DNA from: Pseudomonadota bacterium | Lineage (GTDB): Bacteria; Pseudomonadota; Alphaproteobacteria; Acetobacterales; Acetobacteraceae | NCBI GenBank assembly: GCA_021808985.1 | Contig: JAKBAQ010000103.1 | Location: 1-9,039 of the forward strand | Direction of reading: 5' to 3' | Length of the DNA stretch: 9,039 nt | Shown here: in pieces, positions 1 to 4,859 of the stretch | Numbering within the stretch: position 1 is the stretch's first letter | How the letters are laid out: every line of letters starts with the position of its first letter | The notes under the pieces: model-generated | What the model was told of the DNA's origin: nothing | The model's input: the letters and a program-made list of their open reading frames with translations, nothing else | Database searches by the model: none | Translations under genes and position numbers: made by a program

Positions 1-230
1 TCCATCGCCACGGCCGAGAGCCGCCCGGTCTCATACAACCCCTCGCCCAGCCGCACGACTCGCGAAAAACTGTCGAGCACATGAAACCCCTGCCCCGCCG
101 GCGTCCCCAGCAGCATCCGGCAGTTATTCGTCCCCAGGTCTATCCCCGCGAACACCGGCCGCCGTCCCCCCCGCCGTGGGGCGGCATCGGCCTGAACGCT
201 CGGCAATGCGGATGAATAAACCATACCCAT
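1..230 (-). CDS. Ppx/GppA family phosphatase, N-terminal part (runs off the left edge)
   Basis: Only the first 76 codons are present; the gene continues beyond base 1. Translated on the minus strand from the ATG at 230-228, the protein has about 27 low-complexity residues rich in Ala, Pro and Arg, then FAGIDLGTNNCRMLL (residues 27-41). This is the phosphate-1 loop of the actin-like ATPase fold as found in exopolyphosphatase / guanosine pentaphosphate phosphatase proteins. It is followed by FHVLDSFSRVVRLGEGL, also typical of the family. Family members hydrolyse polyphosphate or pppGpp; which one cannot be told from this fragment. A second in-frame ATG lies two codons on (224), and neither start has a strong ribosome binding site. 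The gene is transcribed away from the tRNA gene. Confidence 0.85.
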   Translation of the reverse strand, partial: MGMVYSSALPSVQADAAPRRGGRRPVFAGIDLGTNNCRMLLGTPAGQGFHVLDSFSRVVRLGEGLYETGRLSAVAM

Positions 231-332
231 TCTTACATAGTCGCGCTTAATTAGGGTGATGAGCAAGCGGGAAAGCACACATGCGCGCCATGCCGTAATT
301 AAATTTTATACTGAACAGGCACCCCCCGGCAG

Positions 333-361
333 TTGCAGCCCGCGCGCACCAGTGCTAATCG
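333..361 (+). promoter_or_regulatory. Possible promoter of the tRNA-Gln gene
   Basis: TTGCAG (333-338), a 17-base spacer and TAATCG (356-361) lie so that transcription would start near 368, about 11 bases before the mature tRNA. The bases after the -10 are GC-rich, as is common for stable RNA promoters. Both hexamers are weak matches to the sigma-70 consensus. A better -10 alone (TATACT, 307-312) lies further upstream without a good -35. Confidence 0.3.
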
Positions 362-378
362 GGCCTCGCTGTGACCGT

Positions 379-452
379 TGGGGGATAGTTTAGCGGTAGA
401 ACTCCTGGCTCTGACCCGGGCAGCCTTGGTTCGAATCCAGGTCCCCCAGCCA
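379..452 (+). tRNA. tRNA-Gln (anticodon CTG), CCA encoded
   Basis: A full cloverleaf can be drawn by hand. The acceptor stem TGGGGGA (379-385) pairs with TCCCCCA (442-448), with G449 as discriminator and CCA encoded at 450-452. The D arm has GTT (388-390) pairing with AAC (400-402) around AGCGGTAG. The anticodon stem CCTGG (404-408) pairs with CCGGG (416-420) with one G-U pair, giving the seven-base loop CTCTGAC and anticodon CTG at 411-413, which reads CAG. The T arm has CTTGG (425-429) and CCAGG (437-441) around TTCGAAT. The U-A first pair and G discriminator are usual for bacterial tRNA-Gln. The gene ends five bases before the stop codon of the convergent GST gene. I see no sign that an element has integrated at its 3' end. 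Confidence 0.96.
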
Positions 453-457
453 CCGCC

Positions 458-1096
458 TCACGCCCTCGGCCTCACCGCATCCGGCCCCGCGATCGCCATC
501 GCCCGCTGATACGCTGGTCGCGCCGAAATCCGCTCCACATACGCCACCACATTCGGCAGATGGCTAATCGAAGGTCCCCCGAATTTCGGCATCGTCGTCA
601 GCGCGAACATGTTCTGCACATCGGCGGCGCTAAACTCCGGCCCGGCCAGATAATCCTCCTCCCCCAGCCGCAGGTTCAAATGGTTCAGATACAGCGTCAC
701 CCGGTCCGCCGAGGCCCGCGCGAACATCGCCCGCATCGGGTCCGCGCTCTGCGGATCCCCCGCCATCATCGCCATCACGCTCGCCATCAGGCTGTTGCTG
801 AAGCTCAGCCAATACAGATAATCGGCATAATTCGGCGCATCCACCGCCACCCCCAGCCGCCCGCCCGCATGGCGGTTCACGATATACTCAACAATCGCCA
901 GCGACTCACAAAACACCTTGTCCCCATCGCGGATGGTCGGCGCCGTCGCCACCGGGTGCAGCGCCTTGTATTCCGGCGGCGCGAACATGCTGGGCAGCCG
1001 GTCGAACCACTCCAGCTCATAGGGCAACCCCAGCTCCTCCATCAGCCAGACAATCCTGTCAGACTGCGAAACACCCAGATGATAAATGGTAATCAT
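458..1096 (-). CDS. Glutathione S-transferase family protein
   Basis: The 212-residue protein has the usual size of a cytosolic GST. Residues 1-78 form the thioredoxin-like domain: ITIYHLGVSQSDRIVWLMEE at the start, with Ser10/Ser12 where the catalytic Ser or Tyr sits, then ELGLPYE. The cis-proline loop is VATAPTIRDGD (Pro53), and the glutathione-binding Glu64-Ser65 are in CESLAIVEYI. The rest is the all-helical domain, ending with ISARPAYQRAM, a common C-terminal signature. It should conjugate or reduce electrophiles with glutathione in the cytoplasm; the substrate is unknown. The ATG at 1096 is preceded by GAGGGG about seven bases upstream. The gene is divergent from sufE and convergent with the tRNA gene; no terminator is visible in the five-base gap. 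Confidence 0.93.
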   Translation of the reverse strand: MITIYHLGVSQSDRIVWLMEELGLPYELEWFDRLPSMFAPPEYKALHPVATAPTIRDGDKVFCESLAIVEYIVNRHAGGRLGVAVDAPNYADYLYWLSFSNSLMASVMAMMAGDPQSADPMRAMFARASADRVTLYLNHLNLRLGEEDYLAGPEFSAADVQNMFALTTMPKFGGPSISHLPNVVAYVERISARPAYQRAMAIAGPDAVRPRA

Positions 1097-1111
1097 GAGA
1101 CATCCCCTCTG

Positions 1112-1140
1112 ATTATCAGTTTTCCCAACCCTAACCCCAA
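1112..1140 (-). promoter_or_regulatory. Candidate promoter of the GST gene
   Basis: On the minus strand TTGGGG (1140-1135), a 17-base spacer and GATAAT (1117-1112) form a sigma-70-like promoter with a good -10 and a half-matched -35. The -10 lies inside the 11-base palindrome CTGATTATCAG (1109-1119), which could be an operator. The predicted start near 1105 would leave a very short leader before the ATG at 1096, which weakens the call. Confidence 0.33.
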
Positions 1141-1181
1141 CCGCCCCACCCCCGCAATCGCCGCCGCCATTGTAATTCCCG

Positions 1182-1230
1182 CCCCCCTTGGTATCTCTGC
1201 GCGCGCATACGGAGCTTAACCAAGAGGGGG
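1182..1230 (+). other. Long inverted repeat just upstream of sufE
   Basis: CCCCCCTTGGT (1182-1192) can pair with ACCAAGAGGGGG (1219-1230) to give 11 base pairs with one bulged A (1225) and a 26-base loop. It ends 39 bases before the sufE ATG. It could be a leader hairpin or an operator; I see no clear promoter to decide which. Confidence 0.35.
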
Positions 1231-1269
1231 CGACACGCCGCCCGCATGGTTCCGCAGGAAAGGCCGGCC

Positions 1270-1701
1270 ATGACTGCTTTCTACCAACCCGAAGACCTCA
1301 GCGCCGAGGCCGCCATCGCCGCCATCGGCGAGGAGCTGGCCCTGTTTGACGACTGGATGGACCGCTACCAGTTCATCATCGAGCTTGGCCGCAAACTCCC
1401 CCCCTACCCCGCCGAATGGCGCGACGAATCCCACCGCGTGAAGGGCTGCCAAAGCCAGGTCTGGCTCGCCGCCGAGGAAAATGGGGAGATTTTCCATTTC
1501 GCCGGCGCGTCAGACGCCGCCATCGTCTCCGGCCTGGTGGCGCTGGTCCTGCGCGTCTATTCCGGCCGCCCACGGGCTGAAATCCTCGCCACCCCGGTCA
1601 AATTCCTGCATGATCTCGGCTTGATCAGCGCCCTCTCCACCAATCGCGGCAACGGCGTCGCCGCGATGGTGGAGCGCATCCACGCCCTCGCCCGGGGTTA
1701 A
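1270..1701 (+). CDS. sufE: SufE family cysteine desulfuration protein
   Basis: This encodes a 143-residue protein of normal SufE length. SufE accepts the persulfide sulfur from the cysteine desulfurase SufS and passes it to the SufBCD scaffold in Fe-S cluster assembly in the cytoplasm. The family's signature is visible: the YQFIIELGRKLPPYP segment, then HRVKGCQSQVWL, with the sulfur-accepting Cys60. The C-terminal half has SGRPRAEILATPVKFLHDLGL, also typical. An upstream in-frame ATG at 1246 would add eight residues, but AGGAAAGG (1256-1263) sits six bases before the ATG at 1270 and matches the family start better. No other suf gene is next to it, so SufE acts from a separate locus here. Confidence 0.94.
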   Translation: MTAFYQPEDLSAEAAIAAIGEELALFDDWMDRYQFIIELGRKLPPYPAEWRDESHRVKGCQSQVWLAAEENGEIFHFAGASDAAIVSGLVALVLRVYSGRPRAEILATPVKFLHDLGLISALSTNRGNGVAAMVERIHALARG

Positions 1702-1743
1702 ATCCAAGAGACAGTCTCTGCAAAAACCTTAAGGATAATTCTC

Positions 1744-1838
1744 AAAAGTTTTTTGGGGTCTGGCCCTTTTTTGTAAAAAAGGGCCAGAGTCTTGGGGAGC
1801 TTTTTATAAAAAGCTCCCCAAACCCCGCAAAAATTTTT
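1744..1838. repeat. Two-hairpin inverted-repeat element with an enclosing outer stem
   Basis: Two perfect 14-base-pair hairpins lie side by side. The first has arms 1759-1772 and 1775-1788 (TCTGGCCC followed by six T). The second has arms 1792-1805 and 1808-1821 (TTGGGGAGC followed by five T). Both have nominal two-base loops. An outer stem also forms: AAAA-G-TTTTTT-GGGG (1744-1758) can pair with CCCC-GC-AAAAA-TTTT (1823-1837) with small bulges, so the whole could fold as a three-way junction. It lies between the convergent sufE and WXXGXW genes and could stop transcription or be a dispersed palindromic repeat (REP/MITE-like). No ORF lies in it. Copy number cannot be seen from one window. Confidence 0.8.
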
Positions 1839-1857
1839 AATAATTTCAATTTGTTAT

Positions 1858-1888
1858 AAGAGAAAACGGTTAAAACAGACTCTAACCG
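1858..1888 (-). terminator. Intrinsic terminator of the WXXGXW gene
   Basis: Read on the minus strand, CGGTTA (1888-1883) and TAACCG (1872-1867) form a stem that extends inward with G-U, A-U and G-U pairs to a four-base loop. It is followed at once by the T-rich run TTTTCTCTT (1866-1858). It starts eight bases after the stop codon of the gene ending at 1896. The stem is only moderately stable. Confidence 0.55.
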
Positions 1889-1895
1889 CCCGCCA

Positions 1896-2231
1896 TCAGC
1901 GCGCCCAGTGCGCCGGCACCCACACCCACATGCCGGCCCGCACGCGCCAGTGCCCGTTCACCCAATGGTGCCAGCCATGCCGGCGCAGCACATAATGCCC
2001 CGGCCGCCACACATAGGCGGCGCCATTCCACATCCAATGCCCCGGCAGCCACACATAGGCCGTCCCCGGCGCCACCGGAATAATCTCCCGCCGTGGCGGC
2101 GGCACCGGCCTGTAATAGGGCGGATATGGCGGCGCCACCTGCGCCGCCGCCGGCCTGGCGCCCAACCCCAGCACCAGCGCGGCCACCCCCGCCCCCAATA
2201 TTGATTTTGCCAACCCCCGGCGAGACATCAT
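1896..2231 (-). CDS. Small secreted WXXGXW (YXWQGHW-type) repeat protein
   Basis: The 111-residue protein has an N-terminal signal (residues 1-30) with a hydrophobic core ILGAGVAALVLGLGA and a likely cleavage after AAA (RPAAA|Q). The start SRRGLAK resembles a twin-arginine motif, so Tat export is possible. A Pro-rich stretch follows (PPYPPYYRPVPPP), then four aromatic repeats: YVWLPGHW (59-66), YVWRPGHY (73-80), WVNGHW (90-95) and WVWVPAHW (102-109). This is the WXXGXW repeat type found in many proteobacterial envelope proteins of unknown function. The frame opens at an ATG at 2249, but AGGAGG (2246-2241) would then be inside the gene. It sits nine bases before the ATG at 2231 (or 12 before the one at 2228), which I take as the start. 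Confidence 0.8.
   Translation of the reverse strand: MMSRRGLAKSILGAGVAALVLGLGARPAAAQVAPPYPPYYRPVPPPRREIIPVAPGTAYVWLPGHWMWNGAAYVWRPGHYVLRRHGWHHWVNGHWRVRAGMWVWVPAHWAR
1994..2060. repeat. Direct repeat of 25 bases inside the WXXGXW gene
   Basis: Bases 1994-2018 and 2036-2060 match at 24 of 25 positions, with a 42-base (14-codon) period. They encode the AYVWLPGH and AYVWRPGH repeats. Near-identity at the DNA level suggests a recent internal duplication or gene conversion of the repeat unit. Confidence 0.85.
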
Positions 2232-2249
2232 CGCATAAACCCTCCTCAT

Positions 2250-2259
2250 CAGAGCATCA
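2250..2259 (-). other. Leader of the WXXGXW gene and spacer after the protoglobin gene
   Basis: The 117 bases between the protoglobin stop (2349) and the WXXGXW start (2231) hold the extended -10 promoter and palindrome described at 2260-2280. I find no clear terminator for the protoglobin operon in 2281-2348, so read-through into the WXXGXW gene is possible. Confidence 0.4.
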
Positions 2260-2280
2260 GTTACACATAGGATTGTAACA
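2260..2280 (-). promoter_or_regulatory. Extended -10 promoter overlapped by a GTTACA-N8-TGTAAC palindrome
   Basis: On the minus strand TGTTACAAT (2280-2272) is an extended -10 element (TGn plus TACAAT), with a poor -35 (GAAACA) 18 bases upstream. Transcription would start near 2265, giving a leader of about 34 bases to the ATG at 2231. The perfect inverted repeat GTTACA (2260-2265) / TGTAAC (2274-2279) covers the -10 and the start point, a usual place for a repressor site. No regulator is in the window to match it to. Confidence 0.45.
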
Positions 2281-2348
2281 TCACGATGCTAAGAATGTTT
2301 CGGAACGTATGCCCGCCGCAAACGCCAGCCCCGCGCATCCGCGCCCGG

Positions 2349-2915
2349 CTAGTCCTGCCCAGGCTGCGGCTTCTTGCCCACGGTCTGCAACCGCGCCAGC
2401 AGCGCCGGGCTGATTCCCAGATTATTCATCAGCCCATCGCTCAGCGTGCCGTCATAGCTGCGGTCTATCAAAAACTGGCACAAATCGAACAGCCGCAGCA
2501 GCGTGCCCATCGCCGCCCTGGCATCCTCCTTGTCCGCTATGTTCGCCGCCAGCACGTCCGGCAAGGCCCCGCGCAAAAAGCTCATGCTCGCCGCCACGAA
2601 GGTCGGCGGAATCTTGGCCCGCACATGCACTTCGCCAATCTGCTGCTGCCGGCGGATGAAATCCGCCCCATACTCACCGCTGAACAGGCTCTCCAGCCAT
2701 ACCGCATGCGTGCGCTTCAGCTGCTCCACCCGGCCCTCTATCAGCGGCGCCGTCTGCGCATCCGCGCCCAGCGTCGCATAAAACGCATCGGTAAGTGCTG
2801 GAATCAGCGGCAGAATAGCGCCGCGCACGGCCCAGAGGATGCTCTCATCATCCTTGTCCAGCCCGCAAACATGCCAGAATGTCTGGATATTCGGGTCCTT
2901 GCTCTGCAACTGCAT
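2349..2915 (-). CDS. Single-domain protoglobin / globin-coupled-sensor-type heme globin
   Basis: The 188-residue protein is one globin domain of the protoglobin/GCS type, roughly residues 15-160, with a short tail ending KKPQPGQD. Key marks are the FY pair (Phe45-Tyr46), where the Tyr fits the B10 distal ligand-binding residue of HemAT and DosC, and IGEVHVRAKIPP, where His97 fits the proximal F8 heme ligand. FVAASMSFLR and LLRLFDLCQFLID follow, shared with the fused paralogue at 3744-4835. Such domains bind O2, NO or CO at heme and signal or scavenge. There is no output domain in this protein; its partner is likely the Roadblock protein encoded 22 bases upstream on the same strand. GGGAGG (2929-2924) lies eight bases before the ATG. 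Heme binding is inferred from the residues. Confidence 0.87.
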   Translation of the reverse strand: MQLQSKDPNIQTFWHVCGLDKDDESILWAVRGAILPLIPALTDAFYATLGADAQTAPLIEGRVEQLKRTHAVWLESLFSGEYGADFIRRQQQIGEVHVRAKIPPTFVAASMSFLRGALPDVLAANIADKEDARAAMGTLLRLFDLCQFLIDRSYDGTLSDGLMNNLGISPALLARLQTVGKKPQPGQD

Positions 2916-2937
2916 GAAAACCGCCTCCCGAAACGGC

Positions 2938-3303
2938 TTATTTCAAAATCGCGGTCGCCGCCTTGGCCGCCCGGCTGGCGTCGATGAACAGCAGCCCGAG
3001 CTTTATCTGCTTGCTGGCGATGGTGCACAGCACCGCGTCACTGCCCGCATGGATAATCAGCACATGCCCCTGCGCGCCGCTTATCATCACCTGCTCCAGG
3101 CTTCCCCGCGCAAGCTCCGCCGCGGTGCGCTCCCCCAATGAAAGCATGGCCGCCACCATGGCGCTGATCCGGTCCTCATCCATCCCCGGCGTGAGCGCGG
3201 AGGAAATGATCAAACCATCCGTGGAAATGAGCGCCGACGCCTCGATATCAGCCGATCCCCCGTTCAGATCTGTCAAGATGGTCTTAATCTGGTCTTCACG
3301 CAT
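2938..3303 (-). CDS. Roadblock/LC7 domain protein (MglB-like)
   Basis: The 121-residue protein is a single Roadblock/LC7 domain. Visible family features are ASALISTDGLIISSA, ISAMVAAMLSLGERTAAEL, GSLEQVMISG, GHVLIIHAGSDAVL and the closing KLGLLF. Bacterial Roadblock proteins form dimers and in the best-known case (MglB) act as GTPase-activating proteins for MglA. By hand count 73 of the first 110 residues are identical to the N-terminal domain encoded at 3744-4835. That alignment, with MREDQ matching MSEDQ, fixes the start at the ATG at 3303 rather than an in-frame TTG at 3315; GGGGG lies a few bases upstream. It is the first gene of an operon with the protoglobin. No membrane or signal segment is seen. 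Confidence 0.88.
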   Translation of the reverse strand: MREDQIKTILTDLNGGSADIEASALISTDGLIISSALTPGMDEDRISAMVAAMLSLGERTAAELARGSLEQVMISGAQGHVLIIHAGSDAVLCTIASKQIKLGLLFIDASRAAKAATAILK

Positions 3304-3743
3304 GAATGCCCCCAAAAACCTTGCTGCGCGCAGGAGACTAAAAGCTTTTTATTTTAGTGCAATACGAATACTTAACGATATTTTGTTGATAATGCGGTTC
3401 AGTTGCACCCAGCCGCCAAAATCCACCACCGCACCCCATATCCAAACCCAAAATCCGGCTTTTTTCTGAATTTATTTGTTTTATTATCAAATAGTTTAAA
3501 TTAAATCTTAAACAACGCTCACCCAGTTGCGACTGCTCCGCAAAAGCATTCCGCCTCCAAAATCATGCAACACGATTATTTGAACACCCCGCCCCCACCC
3601 CAACGCACATTGCCGAGAATGTCTCGTTCGCGACAAGATATTCCCACGTCGTTGATATTCAGAACAAAATTCTCTCCAGCGGGATGCCCGTCTGGAAAGT
3701 TTCAGTTATTGCTGATATGGCACAAAGTCTGCTGGAGGTACTT
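3304..3743. promoter_or_regulatory. Divergent AT-rich control region between the split and fused Roadblock-globin genes
   Basis: These 440 bases hold no convincing gene. They are far more AT-rich than the surroundings, most strongly at 3340-3400 and 3465-3515. Structures seen: ACTAAAA (3337-3343) and TTTTAGT (3352-3358), a seven-base-pair stem with an eight-base loop just upstream of the Roadblock gene; ATTTG (3474-3478) and CAAAT (3488-3492); and the imperfect palindrome TGTCTCG-TT-CGCGACA (3620-3635, six of seven pairs). I could not place a convincing -35/-10 pair for either gene. Both promoters should lie here because the genes diverge from it. The size is large for two small genes in so compact a region. 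Confidence 0.6.
3734..3739 (+). promoter_or_regulatory. Ribosome binding site fixing the start of the fusion gene
   Basis: GGAGGT lies five to six bases before the ATG at 3744. The reading frame is open upstream to an ATG at 3684, which would add 20 residues that have no counterpart in the divergent Roadblock paralogue, so 3744 is the better start. Confidence 0.8.
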
Positions 3744-4835
3744 ATGAGTGAAGACCAACTCGCCGCCATCCTCTCCGCCCTGAACGCAAGCTCGGCTGAC
3801 ATTCAGGCGTCAGCGCTCATCTCCGCCGATGGTTTCGTCATCGCCTCCGCCCTCGCCGATGGCATGGACGAAGACCGCGTCAGCGCCCTCATCGCCGCCA
3901 CCCTCTCCCTTGGCGAGCGAACCGCGCAGGAACTCTCCCGCGGCGGCCTGGAACAGGTGATGATCAGCGGCAAGCACGGCTCGGTGCTCATCGTGCGCGC
4001 CGGCGCCACCGCCGTAATGTGCGCCATCGCCGCCAAAACCGCCAAGCTCGGCCAGCTTTTTCAGGAAGCCAGCGCGGCGGTCGCCAGCATTCTGGCGCAT
4101 GAGCACAGCTTCGCCAGCATTCTGCAGGCCCACCGCGCCGCCAAACCCATCGCCGCGCCCGAGCCCGCGCCAGAACCCGAACCCGCGCCCGAACCCATCG
4201 CCGCCGCGCCGGAACCGGAGGAAGACTCCGCCGAGGAACCACCCCTGATCCTTGACAGCACCTATCAGCTCAAATCCGCCAACGGCCTGGCCCACCCCGC
4301 CGCCGCCAACGGCGCGGACCACTCCCTGCACCCCCTCTGCGCCGATGTCGGCTTCAACCTGGAAGACCAGAAGGTCATCAAATCCCTGCAAAGCCTCATG
4401 CGCCCGCTGCTGCCCTCCCTCACCGCCCGGTTTTACAAAGTCCTCCTGGCCGACCCGCAAATGGCCGCCTACATCCAAAACCGGGTGGACACGCTGAAAT
4501 CCTCCCACACGGCCTGGCTCGAAAACCTTTTTGACGGCGATTACGGCGCCAATTTCGTCCACCGCCAGCAGGAAATCGGCAAGGCCCACACAAGGGCCGA
4601 GATTCCCCCCATCTACTTCGCCGCGAGCATGGCCTTCCTGCGCGCCGCCTTTCCCTCCCTCATCACCGCCAACATCAGCAACCCGGTTGAACAGGCGGTG
4701 GCCAGCGGCTCCCTGCTGCGCCTGCTGGACCTTTGCCAATACCTCATCGACCCCAAATACTACCACGCGCTCATCCGCCTCGGTCAGGCGCAAAAACAAC
4801 CCGCCCCGCCGCCAAAGCAGGAATTATCGTTCTAA
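3744..4835 (+). CDS. Fused Roadblock/LC7 - protoglobin protein (putative heme-based sensor)
   Basis: The 363-residue soluble protein has three parts. Residues 1-118 are a Roadblock/LC7 domain (ASALISADGFVIASA, LSLGERTAQELSRG, LEQVMISG, KLGQLF). Residues 119-194 are a linker rich in Ala, Pro and Glu, with EPAPEPEPAPEP at 140-151 and an acidic patch near 158-165. Residues 195-345 are a protoglobin/GCS-type globin with Phe230-Tyr231 (distal B10 position), IGKAHTRAEIPP with His282 (proximal F8 position), FAASMAFLR and LLRLLDLCQYLID. Both halves match the two divergent genes at 2938-3303 and 2349-2915, in the same order. I infer that ligand binding at heme alters the Roadblock dimer or its GTPase partner. 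In familiar globin-coupled sensors the globin is N-terminal; here it is C-terminal. The frame is intact and the linker is in frame throughout, so this is a real fusion rather than read-through. Confidence 0.92.
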   Translation: MSEDQLAAILSALNASSADIQASALISADGFVIASALADGMDEDRVSALIAATLSLGERTAQELSRGGLEQVMISGKHGSVLIVRAGATAVMCAIAAKTAKLGQLFQEASAAVASILAHEHSFASILQAHRAAKPIAAPEPAPEPEPAPEPIAAAPEPEEDSAEEPPLILDSTYQLKSANGLAHPAAANGADHSLHPLCADVGFNLEDQKVIKSLQSLMRPLLPSLTARFYKVLLADPQMAAYIQNRVDTLKSSHTAWLENLFDGDYGANFVHRQQEIGKAHTRAEIPPIYFAASMAFLRAAFPSLITANISNPVEQAVASGSLLRLLDLCQYLIDPKYYHALIRLGQAQKQPAPPPKQELSF

Positions 4836-4839
4836 CCGC

Positions 4840-4859
4840 GCCGGGCCCAGGCGCCCGGC
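4840..4859. terminator. GC hairpin between convergent fusion gene and parC
   Basis: GCCGGGC (4840-4846) and GCCCGGC (4853-4859) form a perfect seven-base-pair GC stem with a six-base loop. It fills almost all of the 24 bases between the two convergent stop codons, so it could act on both strands. There is no T run on either side, so it is not a standard intrinsic terminator. Confidence 0.45.

Noticed and set aside
2349..3303. The split Roadblock and protoglobin genes as a fusion broken by mutation
   Set aside because: Each has its own start, stop and ribosome site (GGGAGG before the globin), full domain length and conserved key residues. They look like two working genes.
3474..3492. A possible FNR/Anr site upstream of the globin genes
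   Set aside because: The right half TATCAA fits, but the left half at the proper spacing reads TGTTT, which does not match TTGAT.
3565..3747. A 60-codon frame in the divergent spacer
   Set aside because: No ribosome binding site, no similarity to known small proteins, Pro-rich chance-like composition, and it runs over the start of the fusion gene in another frame.
3810..4799. A 329-codon open frame antisense to the fusion gene
   Set aside because: It is Gly/Val/Asp-rich with no recognisable domain, as expected opposite a high-GC gene with biased third positions, while the plus-strand frame shows two clear domains.
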